64,000 nt of DNA from Magnimaribacter mokuoloeensis (GCA_041860225.1 CP151794.1:372001-436000); one strand, 5' to 3'. Positions 1 to 9,198 are shown, counted from the first letter of the stretch. Notes: generated by a model from the sequence alone, not told the origin. Made by a program: numbers and translations.

Positions 1-1
1 G

Positions 2-400
2 TCGTTACTAGGACTTCAAGATAATTCTGGGGTAGCTCTTTGGTTTCCTCCTAATTATCCTGTTCAATTTGAAGCCCTTGAAGAGACTTACAAGGACCTC
101 CCAGCAAAATCAAGAGAAGACATTTACAAATATTTTAATGAATTTGAGAACAGTAAGCCAAAAGATGTTTGGTATCTCGAGTATCTTGGAGTTGACCCTA
201 ATAATCATTCACAGGGTATAGGCACTCAACTGTTGCAGAAATCTTTGGAAGAGATTGATGCTTTGCATGAGGCGGCTTACTTAGAATCATCTAACCCTAG
301 AAATATGTCTCTCTATGAAAGACATGGATTTGAAGTTGTTAAAAAGTTTCAGTTTGGAGACGGACCTCCAATACACACCATGTTAAGAGAAGCTAGATAA
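2..400 (+). CDS. GNAT family N-acetyltransferase (5' end cut by window)
   Basis: An open frame enters from the left edge and ends with TAA at 398-400, giving 132 visible residues. The segment YLEYLGVDPNNHSQGIGTQL is the acetyl-CoA binding motif A of GNAT acetyltransferases (Q/R-x-x-G-x-G/A type), and SSNPRNMSLYERHGFEVV is the usual C-terminal N-x-x-x-x-x-Y-x-x-x-G-F segment. The acceptor substrate cannot be told. The start lies outside the window. It converges on the metalloprotease gene, with only about 30 bases between the two stops and no clear terminator. Confidence 0.85.
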   Translation, partial: SLLGLQDNSGVALWFPPNYPVQFEALEETYKDLPAKSREDIYKYFNEFENSKPKDVWYLEYLGVDPNNHSQGIGTQLLQKSLEEIDALHEAAYLESSNPRNMSLYERHGFEVVKKFQFGDGPPIHTMLREAR

Positions 401-429
401 ATAAGATCCGTAGTTTCTAAATTAATATC

Positions 430-2922
430 CTAGTTGACTCTATCGAGACCGGATTCAATTATCCATGCAATAAGTTTTCTATGAGATTTTGTTGCTGGAT
501 CATTGGATGACTTCCTTACAATTTTCTGTATATCTCGTAAAGAGCTATAAACTGCTGCTGTTGCTAATTCGTCATAATAGTCTTGTCCAAGAATACTAAA
601 CAATCTCCTCACATATGAGGTTTGCAGATTCCTTCTTATAGAACTCACAGAATTATCTAAATCGCCTGTAAAAATGGATTTTGTTAAATCATTCAACACT
701 TCATTTACGGAGTAATCATTCCCATAGAGCTCCGTATCTGAAATCCTATACAAAGTCCAAGGACTTAAAACATGATCCAAAACTCTATTTTGAATCCCAA
801 GAATTATCTTATGCATTTGTGGATCTTCATGTTCTCCATATAGATCAAACATTCTTCTCTCAACTTGAACCACTTGAAGAAGATCTGGATTGATTGGAAA
901 GGCTTCAACAGAGAAAGCATATTTATTTAAAGCCTCCATTGCTCGTCTTTGCTCACTAGAAGGAGCGGGCATATAGGGTTTTTTGGAGCTTTTGTTCTGA
1001 GGATCAAATCTTTCAATATACACCCCCCCAATATGCCTTGAAATTACTTCAAGTGATCTGGAGTATTCACGAATAAAGATTCTATGGGCAAGTCTATACT
1101 CTTCAAAACTTTTAGCAGTATTCGACAGTTTAGATACTATGTTGTCTTGAGAATAATTGACCAACTCTATTCTTTGAGTAGCATAAGTTATAGGATCATT
1201 TGTAAGGTCATTAATCATGGCCCTAGGATCAATACCTCTTCCGGGAGATCTCATATCCTCTGAGTCATTTGCAAACATGTGTTCAGGTTTATTTTGCTCA
1301 GAGATTATTTCCATCAACTCAGATTCAGTTAAATCAGGCGTATAACCATATTTTATAGCCCAAATATCGTAAGGCCCCGGAATGGTGTCATAGTAATCGC
1401 CTTGTTCAACTCCTAAAGGTGCAAGATTGATAGCGGGATATTCCATAACTGAAGCAGTAACTCCTACCTTGCTTGTTATTTCAGGATTATGGACACTCTC
1501 AATATCGTGTAAGTAGCTTCCTTTAAAATTATGGTTTAAGCCTAAAGTATGTCCTACCTCGTGAAGAGTCAATCTTATGATGGCCTGCTCTATAATCTTT
1601 GGGTCGTTCAGTTCAATTGCCTCAGCAAGAATCATCCCGTCCTGTATGTAACTGGGAGAACTGCAATTTTTGTGATCAGAATCTTCATTAAAAATTGCGT
1701 CATAATTCACTCTATTTGTAAGATAAACCCATTCCAGCATTATGTCTGCACTCAGAATTTCTCCAGTTCTGGGATTAGTCATACTAGGCCCATAACCTCC
1801 AAAAACCGGATCAGGTGAGGAAGTCCATCTCAGAACGTTATATCTTATATCTCCAGCATCCCAATTAGCATCATCGGGTTGAACTTTTACTTTAATTGCA
1901 TTTTTAAAGCCTGCAGCTTCAAAAGCAACATTCCAAGCTAAAACACCTTTTTTAATGTAGTCTCTTAATTCATAAGGTGTAGTATTTTCTATCCAAAAGG
2001 TAATTGGTTTAATCGGTTCAGAAAGTTCTTCCTCTGGATTTTTCTTTTTTAGATTCCATTTTCCAATGAGGTCTTTATAAGGAGTTACATCTTTCGATGT
2101 AAGATCTGTTACCCTCTCTGAAAAATACCCAATAGATTGATTTGCCAATCGAGGCTCAAAATCGTTTTTTGGCATTTCAATAAAGCTATACCTAAGGTTT
2201 ATATTTACATTTCTTGGATCCGCGACATCTTCTGACTCATATTCATAAGAGGGTGCGCTTTCAATTACATATTCAACTTCAAAATCTGTATTTTCTTCAT
2301 AATTGAATACACCTGTAACTCTTGATTTTAATGGACTTAATTGCCCCCACGTAAATCCTGGAGGAGGACCTTCAGGCGAGTATATAGGCAATATAGGGGT
2401 TAAAGTTTCTGACAATAATAGACCTGTTATTTCTATTAGATATTCATTCTCTTCTTCATTCTCTGCCAAAATATCTATAACTTGGAAGGTAGAGTCAGAA
2501 ATATTAGCTCCCTTTGATTTAGAGAGAGGATTATCATCATCAAAATAATAATTCGTTAAGACTCTTGAGAAACGTAACTTATTGAAGTCTTTTTCTATTT
2601 TAAAAATCCCTTCATCTGTATAAGAACCTTTTACTTTTCCGGTTGAAGCAACACCATTTATTACATGTGCAAAATATATGAACTCTTTTTTTAATTGATC
2701 TTTAGAGACTTTTAAGAAAATTTGATTACTTTCAGGGTCTCTATAAGTAACAAAAAAGCCTAGAGATTCCTCATAGTCCTCTACTAAATCTTTTATATAA
2801 GTTTCTTTCTCTTCTTCTGCAGCAACAGTTTCCTCTTGGCTCGCTTCAGTTTTTTCCTCTGCTACAAGCCCTTGTGTAACAAATAACAGTAAAAATAAGG
2901 GTCTAATTAAGTGGTTTTTCAT
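430..2922 (-). CDS. Secreted zinc-dependent metalloprotease (metzincin-like, DUF5117/DUF4953 type)
   Basis: This 830-residue protein has an N-terminal signal peptide (about residues 1-22, with a run of Leu/Phe) followed by an acidic linker. The zinc signature HEVGHTLGLNHN begins at His454, which is the extended HExxHxxGxxH metzincin motif. A Met turn is plausible in ASVMEY about 30 residues later. Size and motif context match the large family of exported zinc metalloproteases annotated with DUF5117/DUF5118/DUF4953 domains; the substrate is unknown. I chose the ATG at 2922; the frame can be extended one codon to a GTG. It stands alone and is divergent from the amidohydrolase operon. Confidence 0.88.
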   Translation of the reverse strand: MKNHLIRPLFLLLFVTQGLVAEEKTEASQEETVAAEEEKETYIKDLVEDYEESLGFFVTYRDPESNQIFLKVSKDQLKKEFIYFAHVINGVASTGKVKGSYTDEGIFKIEKDFNKLRFSRVLTNYYFDDDNPLSKSKGANISDSTFQVIDILAENEEENEYLIEITGLLLSETLTPILPIYSPEGPPPGFTWGQLSPLKSRVTGVFNYEENTDFEVEYVIESAPSYEYESEDVADPRNVNINLRYSFIEMPKNDFEPRLANQSIGYFSERVTDLTSKDVTPYKDLIGKWNLKKKNPEEELSEPIKPITFWIENTTPYELRDYIKKGVLAWNVAFEAAGFKNAIKVKVQPDDANWDAGDIRYNVLRWTSSPDPVFGGYGPSMTNPRTGEILSADIMLEWVYLTNRVNYDAIFNEDSDHKNCSSPSYIQDGMILAEAIELNDPKIIEQAIIRLTLHEVGHTLGLNHNFKGSYLHDIESVHNPEITSKVGVTASVMEYPAINLAPLGVEQGDYYDTIPGPYDIWAIKYGYTPDLTESELMEIISEQNKPEHMFANDSEDMRSPGRGIDPRAMINDLTNDPITYATQRIELVNYSQDNIVSKLSNTAKSFEEYRLAHRIFIREYSRSLEVISRHIGGVYIERFDPQNKSSKKPYMPAPSSEQRRAMEALNKYAFSVEAFPINPDLLQVVQVERRMFDLYGEHEDPQMHKIILGIQNRVLDHVLSPWTLYRISDTELYGNDYSVNEVLNDLTKSIFTGDLDNSVSSIRRNLQTSYVRRLFSILGQDYYDELATAAVYSSLRDIQKIVRKSSNDPATKSHRKLIAWIIESGLDRVN

Positions 2923-3013
2923 CACGTTTTTATATATTTTATGTCCTATCTACTTCAATTTAAGGTGCGATACTATATCAGAAAGAGGTTTAAAATTTTA
3001 AAGGGTTTTTAAT

Positions 3014-4717
3014 ATGTTTGATCTAATAATAAAAAATGGATTAATTTATGACGGGAAGGGGAGTAAACCCTATAAGGCTGATTTAGCCATTTCTAACGAA
3101 AAAATTGTTGGTATAGGCGATATACAGGGAGATGCTAAAGAAATAATTAATGCCGAAGGTAAGATCGTTACTCCTGGTTTTGTTGATATTCATACTCACT
3201 ATGATGGACAAGTAACATGGGACCCCTATCTAAGGCCTTCAACTTACCACGGAGTTACTACGGTTGTTATGGGTAATTGTGGGGTTGGATTCTCACCTTG
3301 TAAGCCTGATCAGAGAGACTGGTTGATAGGTCTCATGGAAGGTGTAGAAGATATTCCCGGTACAGCCCTCCATGAAGGTATAGATTGGGAATGGGAAAGC
3401 TTTCCTGAATATCTAGACGCATTAGATAAAAAACCTTTGGCTATTGATGTAGGCACACAGATACCACACGGGGCCGTGAGGGCTTATGTCATGGGGGAGA
3501 GAGGTATAAATCATGAAGAAGCCTCTGAAGAGGAAATAAAAGAAATGAAACGCATAGTCCAAGAGGCAGTCAAAGCAGGGGCCTATGGCTTCAGTACATC
3601 AAGAACAGAAAAACATAATGACGTAAATGGTAATCTGACCCCGAGTATCACCGCCCATAAAAATGAACTTGTGGAGATCGCAAAGTCTCTGGGAGATATT
3701 AATCAAGGAGTCCTTCAAGGTATATCTGATTTTTATGACTTTGATTCTGAGTTTGATATTTTTAAGACTATGTCCGAAGAATCTGGAAGACCTATATCTA
3801 TAACGGTAGAACAACAAGATGCAAGACCGGAATGGTGGGAACAATTGCTAGATGGCATTGAAGAGGCCCAATCAGAAGGCATCAATATGTATGGTCAAGT
3901 ACCTCCAAGAGCAACAGGTATTTTAATGGGTCTTACTGCAACTCTTAACCCTTTTAGATTCCATCCAGCATATATGGAGATAGCAGAATTACCGTTAGAT
4001 GAAAGGGTTCAGGTAATGAAAACAGATGAATTTAGAGAAAAGCTACTGAATCAGGAAGGAGTTTCTATTAATCCTCTTGTTGATGAAATAGTTACATCTT
4101 ATGGAAAGATGTTTAAGTTGGGAGAGCCAGCTAATTATGAACCAGATCCAAAAGACTCATTTGAATCTTTAGCTCTTTCATCAAATATGACCGCAGAAGA
4201 GATTGCCTACGAGGCTATGTTAGAAAAAGAAGGAAGGGCATTGATTTATCATCCTTTATTTAATTATCAGACTGGTGATTTAAGTCTAGTGGAAAAGATG
4301 CTCAAACATCCTTATACAATTTCAGGTCTAGGCGATGCTGGGGCTCATTGTGGAGCCATAAGTGATGCAAGTTTTCCAACAACCTTAGTTCAACATTGGT
4401 CTAGGGATAGGAGTAGAGGAAACAAATTACCTCTTGAAAAAGTTATCAAGATGCAAACCTCTGAAACAGCAAATCTTCTCGGTATTAAAGACAGAGGTAT
4501 TATTGAAGAGGGCTACAAAGCCGATATCAATGTTATTGATTATGAAAAACTAACTCTTCATGAGCCTGAAATTATTAATGATTTACCTGCCGGTGGAAGA
4601 AGGCTCGTTCAAAAGGCATCTGGTTATGATTACACAATTGTTTCAGGAGAAATAGCATTTATCAAAGGCGAAGCCACTGGAGCACTCAATGGGAGGTTGA
4701 TTAGAAACTCTCATTAA
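3014..4717 (+). CDS. Amidohydrolase, N-acyl-D-amino-acid deacylase (D-aminoacylase) family
   Basis: The 567-residue protein opens with the composite beta-domain typical of amidohydrolases (DLIIKNGLIYDGKG) and a metal-binding HTH at His60-x-His62 in GFVDIHTHYDGQ. GDAGAHCGAISDAS near residue 442 supplies the conserved C-terminal Asp/His region, and the tail GYKADINVID is the family's usual closing motif. These features fit the amidohydrolase_3/D-aminoacylase family, which hydrolyses N-acyl-D-amino acids or related cyclic amides; the exact substrate is inferred. It is first in a tightly packed operon (next start 3 bases after its stop). An AAGGG ribosome site precedes the ATG. Confidence 0.85.
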   Translation: MFDLIIKNGLIYDGKGSKPYKADLAISNEKIVGIGDIQGDAKEIINAEGKIVTPGFVDIHTHYDGQVTWDPYLRPSTYHGVTTVVMGNCGVGFSPCKPDQRDWLIGLMEGVEDIPGTALHEGIDWEWESFPEYLDALDKKPLAIDVGTQIPHGAVRAYVMGERGINHEEASEEEIKEMKRIVQEAVKAGAYGFSTSRTEKHNDVNGNLTPSITAHKNELVEIAKSLGDINQGVLQGISDFYDFDSEFDIFKTMSEESGRPISITVEQQDARPEWWEQLLDGIEEAQSEGINMYGQVPPRATGILMGLTATLNPFRFHPAYMEIAELPLDERVQVMKTDEFREKLLNQEGVSINPLVDEIVTSYGKMFKLGEPANYEPDPKDSFESLALSSNMTAEEIAYEAMLEKEGRALIYHPLFNYQTGDLSLVEKMLKHPYTISGLGDAGAHCGAISDASFPTTLVQHWSRDRSRGNKLPLEKVIKMQTSETANLLGIKDRGIIEEGYKADINVIDYEKLTLHEPEIINDLPAGGRRLVQKASGYDYTIVSGEIAFIKGEATGALNGRLIRNSH

Positions 4718-4719
4718 TT

Positions 4720-4947
4720 ATGTCCAGTCATATTTTAGACTTGCATGGCTATAGACATCATGAAGTTGATGTTGCAGTAGAGAACTTTATATACCTCAAT
4801 CAAGATGAGATGCCATTAACCATAATATGTGGTAACAGTGAAAAAATGTTGTCTCTAGTCAGGGTGGTGTTAGAAAGATCTGATGCAGAATACTATAATG
4901 GATCAGGTCACGACTATGGATTGATTAAAGTCCATAGACTTAAATAA
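4720..4947 (+). CDS. Small Smr-like domain protein
   Basis: This 75-residue protein starts with ILDLHGYRHHEVDVAVENFI, matching the LDLHG-x4-EA opening of the Smr (small MutS-related) fold, and continues with an alternating beta-alpha pattern (LTIICGNSEKML, LIKVHRL). The normal HGKG loop of Smr nucleases is replaced by CGNSEK, so nuclease activity is doubtful. It sits between the amidohydrolase and the TauD-like dioxygenase with gaps of 2 and 1 bases, so it is co-translated with them. A role in nucleic acid binding is only family-based inference. Confidence 0.65.
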   Translation: MSSHILDLHGYRHHEVDVAVENFIYLNQDEMPLTIICGNSEKMLSLVRVVLERSDAEYYNGSGHDYGLIKVHRLK

Positions 4948-4948
4948 T

Positions 4949-5734
4949 ATGGATATTAAAGAACTAGGACCAATAGGAGCTGAACTTACAAATCTAGATC
5001 TTACACAACTTAGTAAGGAGGATATTCCTCACATACGACAAAGTTTCTTAGATTATTCTGTAATAGTTTTTAGAAATCAAAATCTCAAGCCAATAGATTT
5101 AAAAAATATTTCTAGGTTATGGGGCGAAGCGCTTATACATCCGGTTTTTAAAGGAATTGAAAATCATCCTGAGATTATCGAAATAAGAAACTATGGCGAA
5201 AAATATCATACTAATGCTCATTGGCATTCTGATGTGACATTTGAAGAATGTCCTCCTGACGCTACTCTCTTGTATTCTTTAGAAGTGCCTGAAGAAGGTG
5301 GCGATACTTTGTTCTCTAGTCAGTACCTAGCTTATGAAGACTTAGATATGGATTTGAAATCTTCTCTTTCCGGCAAAATGGCCATACACAGCAATATAGG
5401 TGTTTTGATGTTATCAGGTGGAGATCCTAAAGATGCTAAGACTGTTGAGCATCCTATCTTTAGAGAACATCCTGAAACTGGAAAAAAAGCTTTATATGTT
5501 ACGGAAGCTTTTGTTAAATCAATAAAAGACTTAGATTCTGTAGAATCTCGAAGAATATTAGATCTTTTATACAAGCAAGCATCTAAAGAAGAATATATTT
5601 ATAGACATAAATGGTCTAATGGAGATCTTGTTGTGTGGGATAATAGAAGTGTCCAACATTATGCTGAACATGGATACGGGGACGCAACTAGAACTATGCA
5701 CAGATTAACTACATCAGGGAGTAAACCGTTTTGA
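4949..5734 (+). CDS. TauD/TfdA family Fe(II)/2-oxoglutarate dioxygenase
   Basis: The 261-residue protein carries the iron-binding facial triad of the TauD/TfdA family: His93-x-Asp95 in AHWHSDVTFEECPP, and the distal His237 in DNRSVQHYAEHGYGD. The Arg of TRTMHRLT probably binds 2-oxoglutarate. Length is close to that of E. coli TauD. Family members hydroxylate small acids or sulfonates such as taurine or 2,4-D; the substrate here is unknown. It is the third gene of the 3014-7880 operon and its TGA stop overlaps the TTG start of the next gene. Confidence 0.88.
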   Translation: MDIKELGPIGAELTNLDLTQLSKEDIPHIRQSFLDYSVIVFRNQNLKPIDLKNISRLWGEALIHPVFKGIENHPEIIEIRNYGEKYHTNAHWHSDVTFEECPPDATLLYSLEVPEEGGDTLFSSQYLAYEDLDMDLKSSLSGKMAIHSNIGVLMLSGGDPKDAKTVEHPIFREHPETGKKALYVTEAFVKSIKDLDSVESRRILDLLYKQASKEEYIYRHKWSNGDLVVWDNRSVQHYAEHGYGDATRTMHRLTTSGSKPF

Positions 5735-7062
5735 GTAACACCATAACTATCAAGAATTGCAAAGTCGTTAATGAAGGTCAAATCACTGAAAAGGACTTAA
5801 TTATTAAGAATGGAAGATTTGAAAAGATTGGAAATGATCTTGCATCTGAAGGTGAGACAATAGATGCGGCAGGTTTATTTCTATTTCCAGGAATAATTGA
5901 TGACCAATGTCATTTTAGAGAGCCCGGTTTAACAGAAAGGGGAAGTATAAAAACAGAATCCCTTTCTGCTGTTGCTGGCGGCACCACATCTTTTATGGAT
6001 ATGCCTAATGTCATACCTCCAACTCTTAGCTTGGATTTATGGAGAGACAAGATATCCATAGCAGAAAAAACTGCTTCAGCAAATTTCTCATTTTATATGG
6101 GGACCTCAAACACTAATATCGATGAAATCAAAGCAATTGATCCTAAAGAAGTTTGTGGAATCAAGATTTTCATGGGATCTTCAACAGGCAATCTTCATGT
6201 TGACAGTGAAGATGCTTTAAATGATCTATTTAGAGAGTCTCCGGTAATTATAACTACCCATTGCGAAGATGATCCAATGATCAAGGCCAAGGAGCAGGAA
6301 TTTTTAGCTAAATATGGTGAGAAGATTCCTGTAGAAATGCATTCAGAAATAAGATCTAGAGAAGCATGTTTAAAATCCTCAAAGAAAGCAATCGATCTGG
6401 CAGAAAGATATGATGCTAACTTACACATACTTCACCTAACCACTAAAGAAGAAGTTGAATTATTTTCTAATAAACCTTTAAACGAGAAGATGATAACTGC
6501 TGAAGTTTGTATTCCTCATTTATATTTTTCTAGAGATGATTACGCTACCAAAGGAACCTTAATCAAGTGCAATCCATCAATAAAAGAAACTGCAGATCGC
6601 GATGCTTTGAGAGCTGGTTTGTTGGAAGGTTACATTGATTATGTTGCAACTGATCATGCTCCTCATCAACTAGAAGGTAAATCTAATGATTATATGGACT
6701 GTCCTTCAGGAATCCCGAGTGTCCAACATACACTTCTTGTTTTATTGGAGCTTGTTAGGGAAGGTGTATATTCTTTGGATGACCTTCCTTACTACCTTTC
6801 TCATAAGGTAGCGGATAGATTTAAGATTATAGATAGAGGTTATATAAGAGAAGGTTATTGGGCTGATTGTGTTCTAGTAGATTTAGAGCACCAACATAAA
6901 ATTACGAAAGAAAATACATCCTACTTTTGTGGTTGGTCGCCATTTGAAGGGGATACTTTCAATTCCAAAGTGATAAGTACTTTTGTGAATGGAACACATG
7001 CTTACAATGAAGGAAAAATTTTGGAAACTAATTTGGGAATGCAATTAGAATTTGATAGATAA
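5731..7062 (+). CDS. Dihydroorotase-family cyclic amidohydrolase
   Basis: This 443-residue protein has the class I dihydroorotase/hydantoinase layout: an N-terminal beta domain (KNGRFEKIGND), the metal site IDDQCHFREPG, the candidate carbamylated Lys in VCGIKIFMGSSTGN, ITTHCEDD, LHILHLTT, and DYVATDHAPH. In ordinary DHOases the first motif is HxH; here the first His is Gln (QCH). The DQ-x-HFREPG form is known from one dihydroorotase subfamily, so this need not mean loss of function. It may be PyrC, or a hydantoinase-like enzyme working with the amidohydrolase upstream. The TTG start overlaps the previous TGA stop. Confidence 0.8.
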   Translation: MSNTITIKNCKVVNEGQITEKDLIIKNGRFEKIGNDLASEGETIDAAGLFLFPGIIDDQCHFREPGLTERGSIKTESLSAVAGGTTSFMDMPNVIPPTLSLDLWRDKISIAEKTASANFSFYMGTSNTNIDEIKAIDPKEVCGIKIFMGSSTGNLHVDSEDALNDLFRESPVIITTHCEDDPMIKAKEQEFLAKYGEKIPVEMHSEIRSREACLKSSKKAIDLAERYDANLHILHLTTKEEVELFSNKPLNEKMITAEVCIPHLYFSRDDYATKGTLIKCNPSIKETADRDALRAGLLEGYIDYVATDHAPHQLEGKSNDYMDCPSGIPSVQHTLLVLLELVREGVYSLDDLPYYLSHKVADRFKIIDRGYIREGYWADCVLVDLEHQHKITKENTSYFCGWSPFEGDTFNSKVISTFVNGTHAYNEGKILETNLGMQLEFDR

Positions 7063-7064
7063 AT

Positions 7065-7880
7065 ATGGAACAAGAAATTAAATTACACGCTAACAATACA
7101 ACCTTTACATGGAATATTCCCGAAGGCCCTTACAACTTCTTCTCTGATGAAGATATCAATTGTTTTAATGAGAGAGGCTTTGTTGTTGTAGAGGACGCTT
7201 TCTCACAGGCAGAAGTGGCTCAAGTTATAGAACAAATTGATCCTTATGAATTCAATGTTACTGAAGCATTAAAAGGATTGGATGGTGGAAAGTTTTTTAT
7301 ATCAAGAGCTGAAGAGATAACTTTTACTACTCACTTAGTTACTCAATCTAAACAACTCAAAGATTTTAGTCGTCATAAAGTTTTTTCAAGTATTTGCAGA
7401 GACTTAATTGGTCCAGATGTAAGACTTTACTGGGATCAAGCTGTCTATAAAAAGCCAGGTACTAAAGATGAATTTCCCTGGCACCAAGATAATGGATATA
7501 CATTCATTGAGCCCCAGGCCTATCTAACATGTTGGATAGCTTTAACCGATACTGATGAAACCAACGGATGTCCATGGGTAATGCCTGGTTTACACCAAAA
7601 AGGCACTTTATTTCACGAACCCACTGATTTGGGTCATGAGATACCCTTAGATTCTTCTGAATCGATCTGTCTGCCCCTTAAAGCTGGAAGTATTGCAATT
7701 TTCTCATCTTTAACTCCTCATAGAACTGGCCCAAATTTGTCAGATGGTATAAGGAAGTCCTACATTCTTCAATATGCTCCAGACGGAGCAAAAAGAGTAA
7801 TATCCCAGTCATTGACTGAGGACCTCAATGACGAGTCTAGACAGTTTCTAATACTTAAAGACGGCGAATCAGTTATCTAA
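7065..7880 (+). CDS. Phytanoyl-CoA dioxygenase (PhyH) family protein
   Basis: The 271-residue protein shows the PhyH iron-binding residues: His140-x-Asp142 in FPWHQDNGYTF, and the distal His219 in SLTPHRTGPN. The core TCWIALTDTDETNGCPWVMPG is the typical PhyH central strand region. PhyH-family enzymes are non-heme Fe(II)/2-oxoglutarate hydroxylases; the substrate is unknown. It starts 2 bases after the dihydroorotase-like gene, so it is the last gene of that operon. It converges with, and overlaps by 4 bases, the nitronate monooxygenase gene. Confidence 0.88.
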   Translation: MEQEIKLHANNTTFTWNIPEGPYNFFSDEDINCFNERGFVVVEDAFSQAEVAQVIEQIDPYEFNVTEALKGLDGGKFFISRAEEITFTTHLVTQSKQLKDFSRHKVFSSICRDLIGPDVRLYWDQAVYKKPGTKDEFPWHQDNGYTFIEPQAYLTCWIALTDTDETNGCPWVMPGLHQKGTLFHEPTDLGHEIPLDSSESICLPLKAGSIAIFSSLTPHRTGPNLSDGIRKSYILQYAPDGAKRVISQSLTEDLNDESRQFLILKDGESVI

Positions 7881-9013
7881 GATACAAATCCAGTCAGTCT
7901 CTCGTAAGCTTCTGCAAAATCCTCTTTAAATTCCTGAACCACATCACTAGCAGAGATGCTTTGGTTCATTAAACCAACGCCTTGACCTACCCAATAAGTT
8001 GCTAGATCTTTAGCGCCATCATGACCACCTTCAGCTAATTTATTTACTTTTTGTAAAGCTGGTTCAGCAACCATAGGCTGCAGAGGCATCGGTAAAGGAT
8101 CAGGAGCTTGATCAGATTCCCAAGCATCTGTCCAAGGGGATACTAATTGCCTTGAATGTTTTCCAGTTCTACTTCTAGATCTAACGGTTTGACTGGAATT
8201 AGCAGCTACCATTTTTTCTTTAATTACCGGAGGCACTTCAGATTCAACAGTTGTCAACCAAACTGAACCACACCATGCACCTGATGCTCCCATTGCCATT
8301 GCACCTGCCATTTGCTTTCCGGTAACAATGCCACCGGCCGCAAGGATTGGCACATCACCATAGGGTTGAATAGCTTGATAGACTTCAGGAATTAAAACCA
8401 TTGTTGAAACACTTCCGCAGTGCCCTCCAGCTTCAGTCCCAGAAACAACCAATATATCGACACCGGCTTTAACTTGATTGATTGCATGTTGAGCTGTGCC
8501 TAAAAGTGCTGCAACTTTAACGTCATTATCTTTTCCCATTTGAAGCATCCAATCTGGTGGAACTCCTAAGGCATTAGCGATAAGTTTTATCGGGTGATTG
8601 AACGCTACATCTAATAAAGCTTTCGCTCCATCAGCTTTTGTATTGGCTGCAAAGCTCGAACCCGCAGTATCAATTGTTCTGAGCTCGCTTGCCTCTATAT
8701 CATGTTTTTCTAACAGATCAGCTCTGAAATCAGCATATTCTTGGGGGATCATGCCTTTTAGTTTTTCTGCATCAAACTTTTCGCTTTGATCTACCATTTT
8801 ATTTGGAATTAATACGTCAACACCATAAGGTTTTCCATCGATATGATCGTCTATCCATTTGAGTTCCTGCTCTAATTGTTCTGGTGACATGCCTACAGCA
8901 CCAAGCACACCACAACCTCCCGCCTTTGAGACTGCCACTACTACATCTCTGCAGTGAGTGAAGGCAACCAAAGGAAATTCTATATCCAGAAGTTCACATA
9001 TTTTTGAGTTCAT
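7877..9013 (-). CDS. Nitronate monooxygenase (2-nitropropane dioxygenase family)
   Basis: The 378-residue protein has the FMN-binding TIM-barrel pattern of the NPD/NMO family: FPLVAFTHCRDVVVAVSKAG at the N-terminus, DILVVSGTEAGGHCG in the middle, and VPILAAGGIVTGKQMAGAMA for phosphate binding. These enzymes oxidise alkyl nitronates such as propionate-3-nitronate, using FMN and oxygen. It is one of two NPD-family genes in the window; the other, at 17153-18133, is shorter and not a close copy. A 36-codon membrane-peptide gene lies just upstream on the same strand. Confidence 0.88.
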   Translation of the reverse strand: MNSKICELLDIEFPLVAFTHCRDVVVAVSKAGGCGVLGAVGMSPEQLEQELKWIDDHIDGKPYGVDVLIPNKMVDQSEKFDAEKLKGMIPQEYADFRADLLEKHDIEASELRTIDTAGSSFAANTKADGAKALLDVAFNHPIKLIANALGVPPDWMLQMGKDNDVKVAALLGTAQHAINQVKAGVDILVVSGTEAGGHCGSVSTMVLIPEVYQAIQPYGDVPILAAGGIVTGKQMAGAMAMGASGAWCGSVWLTTVESEVPPVIKEKMVAANSSQTVRSRSRTGKHSRQLVSPWTDAWESDQAPDPLPMPLQPMVAEPALQKVNKLAEGGHDGAKDLATYWVGQGVGLMNQSISASDVVQEFKEDFAEAYERLTGFVS

Positions 9014-9045
9014 AATCTTTCCTTGTCTTATGTATCTGTGAAAAT

Positions 9046-9156
9046 TTAATAAATTCCTTGTAGGTAATTTGCAAGAATGAGTTGCGCTATAACCACAATC
9101 CCAATGATTGCACCAAACATTGTCATGTATTTATATGTTTTTTTATCCTCTTCCAT
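9046..9156 (-). CDS. Very small single-pass membrane protein (36 aa)
   Basis: A short frame reads MEEDKKTYKYMTMFGAIIGI and then VVIAQLILANYLQGIY. This is a charged N-terminus followed by one hydrophobic helix (about residues 11-32). A strong GGGAGG ribosome site lies 7-8 bases before the ATG, and the ORF ends 32 bases before the nitronate monooxygenase start, on the same strand. The SD, the charge/helix layout and the position support a real gene. No function is recognised. Confidence 0.55.
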   Translation of the reverse strand: MEEDKKTYKYMTMFGAIIGIVVIAQLILANYLQGIY

Positions 9157-9198
9157 TTTTTTCCTCCCATTAAAAGGGTTATTATTCCCATAAACCGC

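Noticed and set aside
681..893. Open frame on the plus strand within the metalloprotease gene
   Set aside because: It lies opposite a long coding frame with clear zinc protease motifs, has no ribosome site and no family character. Other short opposite-strand frames (for example 3599-3844, 20439-20954, 36929-37147, 48466-48744) were dropped for the same reason.
9082..9198. Upstream extension of the UMF1-type transporter
   Set aside because: The added residues are not family-like, and the stretch holds the small reverse-strand gene with its own ribosome site.
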